Positions 8,588-16,778 of a stretch of 64,000 nucleotides of DNA are shown in pieces. This DNA comes from Polynucleobacter corsicus (GTDB lineage: Bacteria > Pseudomonadota > Gammaproteobacteria > Burkholderiales > Burkholderiaceae). The stretch lies in NCBI RefSeq assembly GCF_018688255.1, contig NZ_CP061314.1, forward strand, positions 682,001 to 746,000, given 5' to 3'. The position numbers and the translations under genes were made by a program. Each line of letters starts with the position of its first letter. Within the stretch, counting starts at the first letter, position 1. Below the pieces are notes generated by a model, which saw only the letters and a list, made by a program, of their open reading frames with translations, was not told where the DNA came from and ran no database searches.

Positions 8588-8779
8588 ATGAAAAAAGATC
8601 TTACTCAACACAATGAACTCGCTGACTCGAAGAGCGGCATTTCAAAGATGCTTCCTTCGGAGAGGGTGGCGCCTAGGGTGGGTTGGAGTGAAGGCTCAAA
8701 AGCCATCGCCAGGGACGGCGACGACTATTTACGTTTGGGTGATTTTCCGAATCTAGAGGATCAAGAGCTGGAGTGGTGA
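8588..8779 (+). CDS. Short protein like the C-terminal tail of an AbrB/MazE-type antitoxin
   Basis: A 63-residue frame whose second half (RVGWSEGSKAIARDGDDYLR then LGDFPNLEDQELEW) resembles the toxin-binding tail of AbrB/MazE/SpoVT-type antitoxins (PRxGWxEAxxAIAxxGDD...W). The N-terminal swapped-hairpin DNA-binding domain that should precede it is absent: a TAA codon sits directly before the ATG, and I see no toxin gene next to it. It may be an expressed short protein or, more likely, a decayed antitoxin. It lies 6 bases from the end of the convergent ggt gene and next to another degraded TA locus. Confidence 0.4.
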   Translation: MKKDLTQHNELADSKSGISKMLPSERVAPRVGWSEGSKAIARDGDDYLRLGDFPNLEDQELEW

Positions 8780-8784
8780 GCCGT

Positions 8785-10374
8785 TTAGAACCCCGCCGCC
8801 AATCCATCTCGACGATGATCGCTACCAGCAATGTAAGCGTCCTTAGTTTCTTCGCCTAATAAGGCAATGGCTTGAGCGCTACCAAAGTCCAAGCTATTAG
8901 CTGGCATAACCGTTACCTCATGCCCCATTGCTTTTAATACCTCGACTACTGCAGTAGGCATAGATGCTTCCGCAGTGAGCTTGCCCACATCATCAATTCT
9001 CCAGCGGGGTGCATCTGAGCAAGCCTGTGGATTGAGATATTCATCGACAAAGCGCATCACAAACTGAAGATGTCCCTGTGGCTGCATATTGCCACCCATC
9101 ACACCAAATGCCATAGCTGGCTGACTACCTTTGGTGAGGAATGCGGGGATGATGGTGTGGAAAGGGCGCTTACCTGGAGCTACTTGATTCGGATGACCGT
9201 CGACCAAACTAAAGCTCATGCCGCGGTTATGGAAGGCAATGCCACCAGGAGCAACCACACCAGAGCCAAAGCCCTTAAAGTTGGACTGAATATAAGAAAT
9301 TATCATGCCGGAATCATCGGCAGCGCACAGGTAAACAGTGCCGCCAGCATGTGGATCTCCAGCACCGTAGCTACCTGCTTGATTGTGATTAATCAGTGCA
9401 GCGCGGCTAGCTAAATAATCCCTGTCCAATAGAGCGCTTGTCGGCACCTTCATAGTGCTGGCATCGGATACATGAGCATAGGCGTCAGCAAAGGCCATAC
9501 GCATCGCTTCTACCTGCAGATGAATACGCTGTGCAGAGTTGGCGGGATATTGTTTTACGTTGGCTGCTTGCAAAATACCGAGCGCTATCTGCGCCACAAT
9601 GCCCGAGCCATTGGGAGGAATCTCATGCAAGGTGTAATCACCATAATCAAACGCTAAGGGCTCAACCCAGTCAGTTTGATTAGCAGCAAAATCGGCCATA
9701 GTGAAGCAGCCACCCGTGCTTTGAGCAAAGTCGACCATGCTTTGGGCTAACTTACCGGTGTAAAAAGATTCACCTTCAGTGTTGGCGATCTCGCGCAAGG
9801 TATTTGCTTGAGCAGGGTAGCGCCAGAGTTGGCCGGCAGTTGGCGCTTTGCCATCAATCAAAAACGATTCACTAAAACCAGGTTCATTTTTCAGAATCGG
9901 AATTGCTTCGCGCCATTGGCGCGCAATGACCGGTGAAACTGGGAAGCCGTTTTCAGCATAGTCAATGGCACGCTTAAAGAGTTGTGCAAAAGGCAGCTTG
10001 CCAAACTTACGAGATAACTCAATCCATCCTGAAACCATGCCTGGCACAGTCACAGTATTCCAGCCAATCAAATCCATGGCAGTTTTGCCAGAAAAATATT
10101 CTGGCGTCCAAGCGGCTGGGGCACGACCAGAGGCATTCATACCATGGAGTTTTTTACCATCCCAAATGAGTGCAAAGCCATCGCCACCAAGACCATTCAT
10201 GGTGGGCTCCACCACGGTGAGTGTGATTGCTGTAGCTAAGGCTGCATCAACTGCATTGCCACCGTTTTGCAAAGCTTCAATGCCCGCTTGGGTTGCCAAT
10301 GGCTGTGAGCTAGCAACTGCATTTTTAGCAAGGACTGGGGCACGAGCGCCACCAAAGGGAGGGGAAATCAACAT
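8785..10374 (-). CDS. ggt: Gamma-glutamyltransferase family protein
   Basis: An N-terminal-nucleophile hydrolase that transfers or hydrolyses gamma-glutamyl groups, for example from glutathione. The 529-residue precursor begins with the conserved AVASSQPLATQAGIEALQNG and NAVDAALATAITLTVVEPTMNG blocks. The expected self-cleavage and catalytic Thr is Thr346 (AGGTVYLCAADDSG), starting the small subunit. The downstream GGNMQPQGHLQFVMRFVD block is also typical. There is no evident signal peptide, so it may be cytoplasmic, unlike periplasmic GGT of enterics. The Bug binding protein gene lies 47 bases upstream on the same strand, suggesting a shared transcript. Confidence 0.88.
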   Translation of the reverse strand: MLISPPFGGARAPVLAKNAVASSQPLATQAGIEALQNGGNAVDAALATAITLTVVEPTMNGLGGDGFALIWDGKKLHGMNASGRAPAAWTPEYFSGKTAMDLIGWNTVTVPGMVSGWIELSRKFGKLPFAQLFKRAIDYAENGFPVSPVIARQWREAIPILKNEPGFSESFLIDGKAPTAGQLWRYPAQANTLREIANTEGESFYTGKLAQSMVDFAQSTGGCFTMADFAANQTDWVEPLAFDYGDYTLHEIPPNGSGIVAQIALGILQAANVKQYPANSAQRIHLQVEAMRMAFADAYAHVSDASTMKVPTSALLDRDYLASRAALINHNQAGSYGAGDPHAGGTVYLCAADDSGMIISYIQSNFKGFGSGVVAPGGIAFHNRGMSFSLVDGHPNQVAPGKRPFHTIIPAFLTKGSQPAMAFGVMGGNMQPQGHLQFVMRFVDEYLNPQACSDAPRWRIDDVGKLTAEASMPTAVVEVLKAMGHEVTVMPANSLDFGSAQAIALLGEETKDAYIAGSDHRRDGLAAGF

Positions 10375-10421
10375 GGATCTAATCTATTCATTAAATAGGG
10401 GTGAGCAAAAGGAAGTAGCAA

Positions 10422-11414
10422 TTAGTCAATTTTAACGTTGGCTGATTTCACTGCCTTCTCCCACTTGGTATGCTCGCTTTGCGTGATCACAGTCAATTGT
10501 TCAGAGTTGGCAAATTGAGGATGGATACCCTGATTTGCAAGACGATTCTTAAAGTCGGGGTTAGTCAAAATCTTCCGAATTTCTCTTTCTATTCTTGCAA
10601 CAATCGCCGGGGGCGTACCTTTGGGAGCAAAGATGGCATAGAGGTTTTCTACATCAAATTGTTTCATACCATCTTGGCCTAGGGTGGGGACATTCGGCAT
10701 TAATGGCGAACGTTCAGGGGCGGCAATTGCAATGGGGCGCAACTTGCCACTTTGAATATGGGGCAAAGATGCGGTCACGCTATCAAACATCATGAGCGTA
10801 TTACCAGCAATTAAATCTGGCAGGGCAAAAGCGCTACCTTTGTAAGGGATGTGGGTGCCAGCAGCACCAATCCGTTGTATGAACATGGTTGACTCAAGGT
10901 GAGAGAGACTGCCGTTACCTTGAGAGGCGTAATTAAAGTCTCCCTTTTTAGATTTAATAAAGGCAATGAGTTCAGGCAAATTCTTAGCAGGTACCGACGG
11001 GTTTACTACGATCAGATGCGGGATTGAGCCTACTAGCGCGATCGGTGCAAAGTCTTTGGTGAGATCGGCCGGTGGATTTTTGAAAAGTGCTTGAGAAATC
11101 GATTGATTGGTGAGGGCACTAAATAACAGGGTGTAGCCATCAGGAGCTGCCTTGGCAGCTGCCCCTAAAGCAATCATGCCACCAGCACCTGGTTTATTGT
11201 CAATGACCACTGGTTGACCTAAGGCCTCACCAAGAGGCACGCCTATTGATCTGGCAAATACGTCGGTAGAGCCACCAGCAGGAAAAGGCAGGATGGCGAT
11301 GATCGGTTTCTTGGGCCAATCTCCCTCAGGCGCTGCCAAGGCGTTGCCGCACAGGATTGTTGTAAATATAAAGCCTAAGAGTGCATGGGCAGTTTTGCGC
11401 TTAAGAGGATTCAT
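10422..11414 (-). CDS. Bug-family periplasmic solute-binding protein
   Basis: A tripartite tricarboxylate transporter (TctC/Bug) type binding protein. Starting at ATG 11414 gives about 330 residues with a clean signal peptide (MNPLKRKTAHALLGFIFTTI...GNALA); the longer frame from 11468 would place 18 odd residues before it. Family blocks are visible: WPKKPIIAILPFPAGGSTDV, VIDNKPGAGGMIALGAAAKA, GYTLLFSALTNQSI, and FNYASQGNGSLSHLESTMF. No TctA/TctB membrane genes are nearby, which is usual for the many orphan Bug genes in Burkholderiales. The ligand cannot be told from sequence; the adjacent ggt gene hints at gamma-glutamyl compounds, which is weak inference. Confidence 0.88.
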   Translation of the reverse strand: MNPLKRKTAHALLGFIFTTILCGNALAAPEGDWPKKPIIAILPFPAGGSTDVFARSIGVPLGEALGQPVVIDNKPGAGGMIALGAAAKAAPDGYTLLFSALTNQSISQALFKNPPADLTKDFAPIALVGSIPHLIVVNPSVPAKNLPELIAFIKSKKGDFNYASQGNGSLSHLESTMFIQRIGAAGTHIPYKGSAFALPDLIAGNTLMMFDSVTASLPHIQSGKLRPIAIAAPERSPLMPNVPTLGQDGMKQFDVENLYAIFAPKGTPPAIVARIEREIRKILTNPDFKNRLANQGIHPQFANSEQLTVITQSEHTKWEKAVKSANVKID

Positions 11415-11590
11415 GTTGATATTCTTTAAATGATGAATAGCTTGTTTATGAAAATGCCGATCACTCAAGCTTAAAGCAGTAGTGATCAGGAAGATGGCTT
11501 CTTTGATGCTAAATCAGAAATTGGTGCTCACTATTAGTGCATGCCACCCCTTTTTGAGCTCATATCCCACATTGCATTGGAGTGAGTCAT

Positions 11591-12316
11591 CTAGTTAAAC
11601 AGGTGATACAAAATCGGAATGGCCACAGCACTGATGACGCCATTCATTCCCATAGCGAGACTGGCATAAGTCCCCGCCTCAGGATGAATGCTAAATGCAC
11701 GTGAGGTGCCAATGCCATGCGCGCCAATGCCAATGGCAAACCCCCGTTGCCACCACGCTTTCATGCCCAATGCATTCAGAATAAAGGGCGCCAGAATAGC
11801 TCCGAGGATTCCGGTAGTCACCGCAAAGATGGCGGTCAGGGTTGGGGATACGCCGATACGTTCAGCAATACCCATAGCAATAGGTGCGGTAACTGATTTG
11901 GGGTACATGGCACCTGTAATGCTGGAATCAGCCCCTAACAATTTGGCGATGTTTACTGCGCCAATAATAGATACCAAGCCACCCGCAATTAAAGATGCCA
12001 GCAAGGGAAATGATCGACCCTTCAAGCTGCTTAAGCCTCTATAGATGGGTATGGCTAAAGAAACGGTTGCCGAGCCTAATAAGAAATGAATAAATTGCGC
12101 GCCTTCAAAGTAGGTGGAATAGGGCATTTCAACAAATTGAATGATGCTGGCTACCAGAATGATGGCAATTGCCACTGGATTAGCTAAAGGATTCTGTTTG
12201 GCAGCTTTATAAATTGAGAGGCCAACTTGATAGGCGGCCAAAGTAATAAAGAGGGCGAATAAAGGGCTGCCTGAGAGATAAACCCAAATCTCCACAATCG
12301 AATGTTTTTCGTTCAT
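11591..12316 (-). CDS. lrgB: LrgB/CidB-family membrane protein
   Basis: A 241-residue membrane protein with about seven to eight hydrophobic segments and the LrgB hallmark region SVTAPIAMGIAERIGVSPTL and AHGIGTSRAFSIHPEAGTYA (C-terminal third). LrgB works with LrgA in export of small metabolites or murein-hydrolase control; plant homologues transport glycolate and glycerate, so a metabolite carrier role is possible. Its start overlaps the end of lrgA by 4 bases (12313-12316), showing translational coupling. Confidence 0.9.
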   Translation of the reverse strand: MNEKHSIVEIWVYLSGSPLFALFITLAAYQVGLSIYKAAKQNPLANPVAIAIILVASIIQFVEMPYSTYFEGAQFIHFLLGSATVSLAIPIYRGLSSLKGRSFPLLASLIAGGLVSIIGAVNIAKLLGADSSITGAMYPKSVTAPIAMGIAERIGVSPTLTAIFAVTTGILGAILAPFILNALGMKAWWQRGFAIGIGAHGIGTSRAFSIHPEAGTYASLAMGMNGVISAVAIPILYHLFN

Positions 12317-12666
12317 TGCCCAGTCTCTGTTGGCTTTGGGCTCAAAAAGCGAACAACTATCGCGCTGGTGGCAATAGTCAGAATCACGCTACCAACCAAG
12401 GCGCTGATGATTGCTAGGGCATTGGCCTTCAGTTGGGGTAAAAAAAGCACCACCCCAACGGCTGCCGGAACGAATAAGAGGCCAAGGTATTGGCTAAAGC
12501 CGTCAGCCACCAATGCGAGTTCAGGGTTAATCCCCTTGCGCAGTACCAGCCAAATAATGAGTAGGACCAAGCCAATGACAGGCCCTGGTAGTGTGGGTAG
12601 AGCAAACTTAGATACAAGCTCGCCTAGGCTTTGAAAGAGAAGGATTTGGACTAGGCCGGAGATCAT
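12313..12666 (-). CDS. lrgA: LrgA/CidA-family holin-like protein
   Basis: A 117-residue, four-helix membrane protein. The block LPTLPGPVIGLVLLIIWLVL (about residues 24-43) is the LrgA/CidA signature. It forms a pair with lrgB downstream, with overlapping stop and start. The promoter must lie in the 132-base region shared with the divergent molybdenum hydroxylase genes. No LytTR or LysR regulator of the type that often controls lrgAB is encoded in the window. Confidence 0.9.
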   Translation of the reverse strand: MISGLVQILLFQSLGELVSKFALPTLPGPVIGLVLLIIWLVLRKGINPELALVADGFSQYLGLLFVPAAVGVVLFLPQLKANALAIISALVGSVILTIATSAIVVRFLSPKPTETGQ

Positions 12667-12798
12667 GGCTTGATCTTACTGCTCTGCAATATATGTTGCA
12701 AAGCAATAAATTATTTCTTGGGTAAGATAAACACAACAAAAGCAGGGTCTTTATCTAAGAGATGGGACTTTAATACAAAAATACTATGGAGAGCGCTC

Positions 12799-13248
12799 AT
12801 GGCCGACTTAAACGTCAACGGTAAGAAGTACCAGGTGGATGTTGATCCGGAAACCCCTTTATTGTGGGTAATCCGTGATCATGTTGGATTAACAGGTACT
12901 AAATATGGTTGCGGTGTAGGTCAGTGCGGTGCATGTACTGTTTTGTTTGATGGTCAGGCAATTCGGAGTTGTTCAATTCCGGTGAGTGCGGCTGCAGGTA
13001 GGAAGATTGAAACTATTGAGAGCTTAGAAAAAAATGGCCAGCTCTCTAAGGTTCAAAAAGCGTGGGTTGACAATCAGGTGCCGCAATGTGGTTACTGCCA
13101 GTCAGGCATGGTGATGGCAACTACGGCCCTATTGCGCAATACTCCAAAACCAACGGATGCGCAGATTGATGCCGCTGTAACGAATATCTGCCGCTGCGGA
13201 ACCTTTCAACAAGTGCGTGATGCTATTCATGCTGTGAGCAAGGCATAA
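12799..13248 (+). CDS. 2Fe-2S subunit of a molybdenum hydroxylase (IorA-like)
   Basis: Small iron-sulfur subunit that passes electrons from the molybdenum centre. ATG 12799 is chosen over a longer frame because GGAG (12788-12791) precedes it and the product (MADLNVNGKKYQVDVDPETP) matches the family start. Plant-type 2Fe-2S Cys residues appear in YGCGVGQCGACTVLFDG (about residues 37-53) and the second cluster in QCGYCQSGMVMATTALL and NICRCGTFQQ. About 149 residues, a normal length. The large subunit follows 9 bases downstream. Confidence 0.92.
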   Translation: MADLNVNGKKYQVDVDPETPLLWVIRDHVGLTGTKYGCGVGQCGACTVLFDGQAIRSCSIPVSAAAGRKIETIESLEKNGQLSKVQKAWVDNQVPQCGYCQSGMVMATTALLRNTPKPTDAQIDAAVTNICRCGTFQQVRDAIHAVSKA

Positions 13249-13257
13249 GGAGCAATC

Positions 13258-15489
13258 ATGACTAAAACGATTAATACAAACACTACCAACACTTCACGTC
13301 GCCACTTTATTGTTGGCTCAAGTGCTATTGCAACTGGACTAGCAATTGGCTTTGACTTCTCTTTCATCTCATCAGCAAATGCTGCTATGGGGACTGGCAC
13401 AACTGCCATGACTCCACTCGCAACACCAGAGATTGGTGTTTGGGTAGTGATTAAGCCAAACGATGACATCATTGTGCGTATCGTGCGCTCTGAGATGGGT
13501 CAAGGAACTATTACTGGCTTAGCCCAGATGGTTGCAGAAGAATTACAGTGCGACTGGAAAAAAGTATCTTATGAGTACCCATCTCCTGCAGAGAGCCTCA
13601 AGCGTAAGCAAGCATGGGGAAGTTACTCGACTGGCGGTAGTCGCGGTATTCGTACTTCTGAACAGTATGTTCGTAAGGGTGGAGCAGCTGCTCGCATCAT
13701 GTTAGTTCAAGCTGCAGCCAATCAATGGAATGTCCCTGCATCTGAGTGCGTAGCTAAAGATAGCGTCATTACACACACACCATCTGGTCGTAAAACTACC
13801 TTTGGAAAAGTATCGGTTGCTGCATCTCAGTTGGAAGTGCCAAAGGAAATCGCTCTCAAAGATCCTAAAGAATGGACTGTGATTGGTAAGTCATTGAATC
13901 GTATTGATGGCACAGCTGACAAAGTCACTGGTAAGCAGATCTATGCCATTGATCTGAAGTTGCCTGGCATGTTGGTTGCCACTATTAAAGAGTCTCCTGT
14001 ATTTGGCGGTAAGGTCAAAAGTTACGATGCCACCAAGGCTACCAGTATCAAAGGGGTGAAGAAGGTCATTCAGGTAAATGACTCTGCGATTGCCGTGGTT
14101 GCTGATACTTTCTGGCAGGCAAAGACTGGCTTAGATGCGGTCAATATTGTTTGGGATAACGGTAGCAACGGTGAGGTATCTAGTGCATCGATTAAGAAAA
14201 TGCTAGAAGAGGGACTTACTGCCAATGAGACTTTTGTTGGCAATTCCAATGGTGATGCTAAAGAAGCGATTTCTAAAGCATCTAAAACGATTGAAGCAAC
14301 CTATTTTTATCCATTCTTGAACCATGCGACTCTAGAGCCACAAACTGCGACTGCAAAGTGGACGCCGGATTCTTGCGAAGCTTGGGTTCCTACTCAAGAT
14401 GCGGAAGCTACTCTTGCCGCAGTCATTGCAGCATCTGGTTTGCCAGCAGAAAAGTGTGATGCTTACAAAGTGAACCTTGGTGGTGGATTCGGTCGTCGTG
14501 GCGCCTTCCAGGATTACACAACTCAAGCTGTCAATATCGCTAAGCAAATGCCAGGCACGCCAATCAAATTGATTTGGACTCGTGAAGAGGATATGACACA
14601 AGGTCGCTATCACCCCGTCATGATGTGCAAGATGACCGCGGCGATTGATGACAAGAAAAATATTACTGGCTTAGATATGCGCTTGTCAGGCCAGTCTATT
14701 TTGGCGGCAGTGCGTCCAGCAGTAGTGGCAGCCAACAAAGGTAAAGATCCAGTAGTGTTTCAGGGACTAGATCCTGCGGGTGAACACGGCATTACTTATA
14801 GCATCCCGAATTTGATGGTGGATCACGCAATGCGCAATACGCATGTGCCACCGGGTTTCTGGCGTGGCGTGAACGTCAATCAAAATGCCGTATTTCTAGA
14901 AACCTTTATGGATGAGATGGCAGAAGCTACAGGTGTTGATGCTGTGGAATTCCGTCGCAAACATATGGAGAAATTCCCGCGTGCGATAGCCGTTCTCAAT
15001 GCAGTAGCAGATGGCATTGGTTGGACTAAGCCTGCTAAGCCAGGTGTATTCCGCGGCGTTGCGCAAATGCGCTCATTCGGAAGCTATGTAGCTGCAGCTT
15101 GCGAGTTATCCGTAACCAATGGTAATGAGGTGAAAATTCATCGCATTGTGGCTGCAACGGATCCAGGTTATGTGGTCAACCCAGCTCAAGTTGCTCGTCA
15201 AGTTTCTGGTTCGTTTGTGTACGGTTTATCCGCTCTCTTTGAAGAAGAAATTACGATTGAGAAGGGCGCAGTTGTGCAGAAGAACTTTGACACCTTTAAC
15301 TCCATTCGCCTGTCTCAGATGCCTAAAGTAGAGACGATCATCATTCAAGGTGGCGGTAAAGAGTGGGGCGGTGTTGGTGAGCCGACTATTGCCGTTGCGG
15401 CGCCAGCTGTTCTCAATGCGATCTACCGTGCAACAGGCAAGCGCTTGCGCACTGTTCCATTGAAAAACAGCGGTATTAAGTTGGTTTAA
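13258..15489 (+). CDS. Molybdopterin-binding subunit of a molybdenum hydroxylase (IorB-like)
   Basis: Large catalytic subunit, 743 residues, of the xanthine dehydrogenase superfamily in the isoquinoline-1-oxidoreductase type, which lacks a FAD subunit and passes electrons to cytochrome c. A twin-arginine signal (SRRHFIVGSSAIATGLAIGF, about residues 14-33) predicts periplasmic export after cofactor loading. Family blocks: SEMGQGTITGLAQMVAEEL, GGGFGRRGAFQDYTTQAV, and WGGVGEPTIAVAAPAV near the C-terminus, where the Glu of GVGEP is the expected catalytic residue. The substrate is unknown (aldehydes or N-heterocycles are known for relatives). soxX follows 19 bases downstream. Confidence 0.88.
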   Translation: MTKTINTNTTNTSRRHFIVGSSAIATGLAIGFDFSFISSANAAMGTGTTAMTPLATPEIGVWVVIKPNDDIIVRIVRSEMGQGTITGLAQMVAEELQCDWKKVSYEYPSPAESLKRKQAWGSYSTGGSRGIRTSEQYVRKGGAAARIMLVQAAANQWNVPASECVAKDSVITHTPSGRKTTFGKVSVAASQLEVPKEIALKDPKEWTVIGKSLNRIDGTADKVTGKQIYAIDLKLPGMLVATIKESPVFGGKVKSYDATKATSIKGVKKVIQVNDSAIAVVADTFWQAKTGLDAVNIVWDNGSNGEVSSASIKKMLEEGLTANETFVGNSNGDAKEAISKASKTIEATYFYPFLNHATLEPQTATAKWTPDSCEAWVPTQDAEATLAAVIAASGLPAEKCDAYKVNLGGGFGRRGAFQDYTTQAVNIAKQMPGTPIKLIWTREEDMTQGRYHPVMMCKMTAAIDDKKNITGLDMRLSGQSILAAVRPAVVAANKGKDPVVFQGLDPAGEHGITYSIPNLMVDHAMRNTHVPPGFWRGVNVNQNAVFLETFMDEMAEATGVDAVEFRRKHMEKFPRAIAVLNAVADGIGWTKPAKPGVFRGVAQMRSFGSYVAAACELSVTNGNEVKIHRIVAATDPGYVVNPAQVARQVSGSFVYGLSALFEEEITIEKGAVVQKNFDTFNSIRLSQMPKVETIIIQGGGKEWGGVGEPTIAVAAPAVLNAIYRATGKRLRTVPLKNSGIKLV

Positions 15490-15508
15490 TGGTGATGGGC
15501 AAGCGGGA

Positions 15509-15943
15509 ATGAGACGAACGCTAGCAGCTTTATTGCTAGGGACCTCGACTCTTTTCCTGCCTTGTTTAGCGCACTCTCAAACTTGGACAGGGGATTCGAT
15601 TGTGAATCCCCTGACTTCTTCTCCGGGGGATGCTGTGAAGGGGCGCTCGATTGTAGCTAGTCGTCAAGTCGGTTTATGTTTGCTATGTCACAGTGGACCA
15701 TTTCCAGAAGAGCGCTTTCAGGGTAATCTGGCGCCAGACTTGGTAGCTAGTGTGGGTCAATCTACTCCAGCTCAATTGCGGGCTCGATTAGTTGATCCAG
15801 GCCGCTTGAATCCATCCAGCATCATGCCGGCGTACTATCGCACTACTGGGCTGAGTCGTGTGTCCCCCAAGTTCGTCGATCAGACTATTCTTACTAGCCA
15901 AGAGATAGAAGATGTTGTAGCTTTTTTAGTAAGCCTTCAATAA
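15509..15943 (+). CDS. soxX: Sulfur-oxidation c-type cytochrome SoxX
   Basis: SoxX is the monohaem subunit of the SoxXA cytochrome that links thiosulfate to a cysteine of SoxY. The 144-residue product has a signal peptide (about 1-23), then SIVNPLTSSPGDAVKGRSIV, the haem site CLLCH (Cys57, Cys60, His61) within GLCLLCHSGPFPEERFQG, and a distal Met in NPSSIMPAYYR (about residue 111). The C-terminus ILTSQEIEDVVAFLVSL is typical. It lies 19 bases after the molybdenum hydroxylase large subunit gene and 23 bases before soxY. Confidence 0.92.
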   Translation: MRRTLAALLLGTSTLFLPCLAHSQTWTGDSIVNPLTSSPGDAVKGRSIVASRQVGLCLLCHSGPFPEERFQGNLAPDLVASVGQSTPAQLRARLVDPGRLNPSSIMPAYYRTTGLSRVSPKFVDQTILTSQEIEDVVAFLVSLQ

Positions 15944-15966
15944 CTAACTGAAATTACGAAATCAAT

Positions 15967-16452
15967 ATGACTGAGTTCAACCCGAGTTCTAATCCCATCA
16001 AGCTGAGTCGACGGACGTACTTATCTGCGCTCGGTCTGTTAGGTCTATCCAGCTGGATGGCTCCGAGTTTGACGATGGCTAAACAGCCAGAGGCAATGGA
16101 GGCGATCGCAAAAATTGCTGGCTCGAACACGATTCGTGATGGCCGAGTGAAATTAGTAATTCCACCTCTGGTAGAGAGCGGCAATCTGGTAGTTCTCAAG
16201 CTGTCTATAGAAAGCCCAATGACAGCAAATGATTACGTTAAGGCGGTGCATGTGATTGCCGAAGAGAATCCATCTCCCAATATATTTACCGCGTATTTCA
16301 CACCCCGCTCTGGCCGCGCTGAGTTAACGACTCGTGTAAGGTTGGCAGACTCACAACGAGTTTGGGCTATTGCACAAATGAGTGATGGTAGCTTTTTCCG
16401 AGGATATGCAGATACCTTAGTCACACTTTCAGCCTGCACGGAGATGATATGA
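15967..16452 (+). CDS. soxY: SoxY-type sulfur carrier with non-standard C-terminus
   Basis: SoxY carries sulfur intermediates on a C-terminal cysteine while bound to SoxZ. The 161-residue product has a twin-arginine signal (SRRTYLSALGLLGLSS, about 14-29) and a SoxY-type immunoglobulin-like domain (VKLVIPPLVESGNLVVLKLS, ESPMTANDYVKAVHVIAEEN). The usual GGCGG ending is missing: the protein ends LSACTEMI, with a single Cys157 five residues from the end. It is still placed on a terminal arm, so carrier function is possible, but the motif read by SoxB and SoxCD is altered. The gene overlaps soxZ by 4 bases. Confidence 0.82.
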   Translation: MTEFNPSSNPIKLSRRTYLSALGLLGLSSWMAPSLTMAKQPEAMEAIAKIAGSNTIRDGRVKLVIPPLVESGNLVVLKLSIESPMTANDYVKAVHVIAEENPSPNIFTAYFTPRSGRAELTTRVRLADSQRVWAIAQMSDGSFFRGYADTLVTLSACTEMI

Positions 16453-16778
16453 GTAAGACTTCCCGCACAGGTATCACGATGCCAGCCCAGGCAAAAAAAG
16501 GCGCCATTATTGAAATTCGGGCAATCGCTCAGCATGATATGGAGACGGGCTATCGATACAACGAAGATGGCAAGCGAATCCCGCGCGACATCATTCGCTT
16601 ATTTACCTGCCAATACAACGGCGAGGAGGTATTCAGAGCGGATTTTTACTCCGGCATCGGTGCAAATCCCCTCATCATGTTCACTACCGTGGCAGTAGCC
16701 TCCGGTACTCTTGTATTCAAGTGGGTAGGTGATGATGGCTATGAAGCGGTGAACCAGGCGCAACTTACCGTCTCGTGA
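16449..16778 (+). CDS. soxZ: Thiosulfate oxidation carrier complex protein SoxZ
   Basis: SoxZ is the stable partner of SoxY in the periplasmic carrier complex; it is normally exported with SoxY and lacks its own signal, as here. The 109-residue product has the family core KGAIIEIRAIAQHDMETGYR and NPLIMFTTVAVASGTLVFKW followed by a final beta strand with DDGYEA. Its ATG overlaps the soxY stop (ATGA) and its stop overlaps the soxA start, so soxYZA are translationally coupled. Confidence 0.92.
   Translation: MSKTSRTGITMPAQAKKGAIIEIRAIAQHDMETGYRYNEDGKRIPRDIIRLFTCQYNGEEVFRADFYSGIGANPLIMFTTVAVASGTLVFKWVGDDGYEAVNQAQLTVS

Noticed and set aside
9070..10435. Plus-strand frames of 61-156 codons opposite ggt
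   Set aside because: They are shadows of the ggt gene with no signal, domain or ribosome site; ggt has clear family motifs through the whole stretch.
12670..12798. Longer N-terminus for the 2Fe-2S subunit from 12670
   Set aside because: The added 43 residues do not match the family, and ATG 12799 has a GGAG ribosome site and a canonical start.
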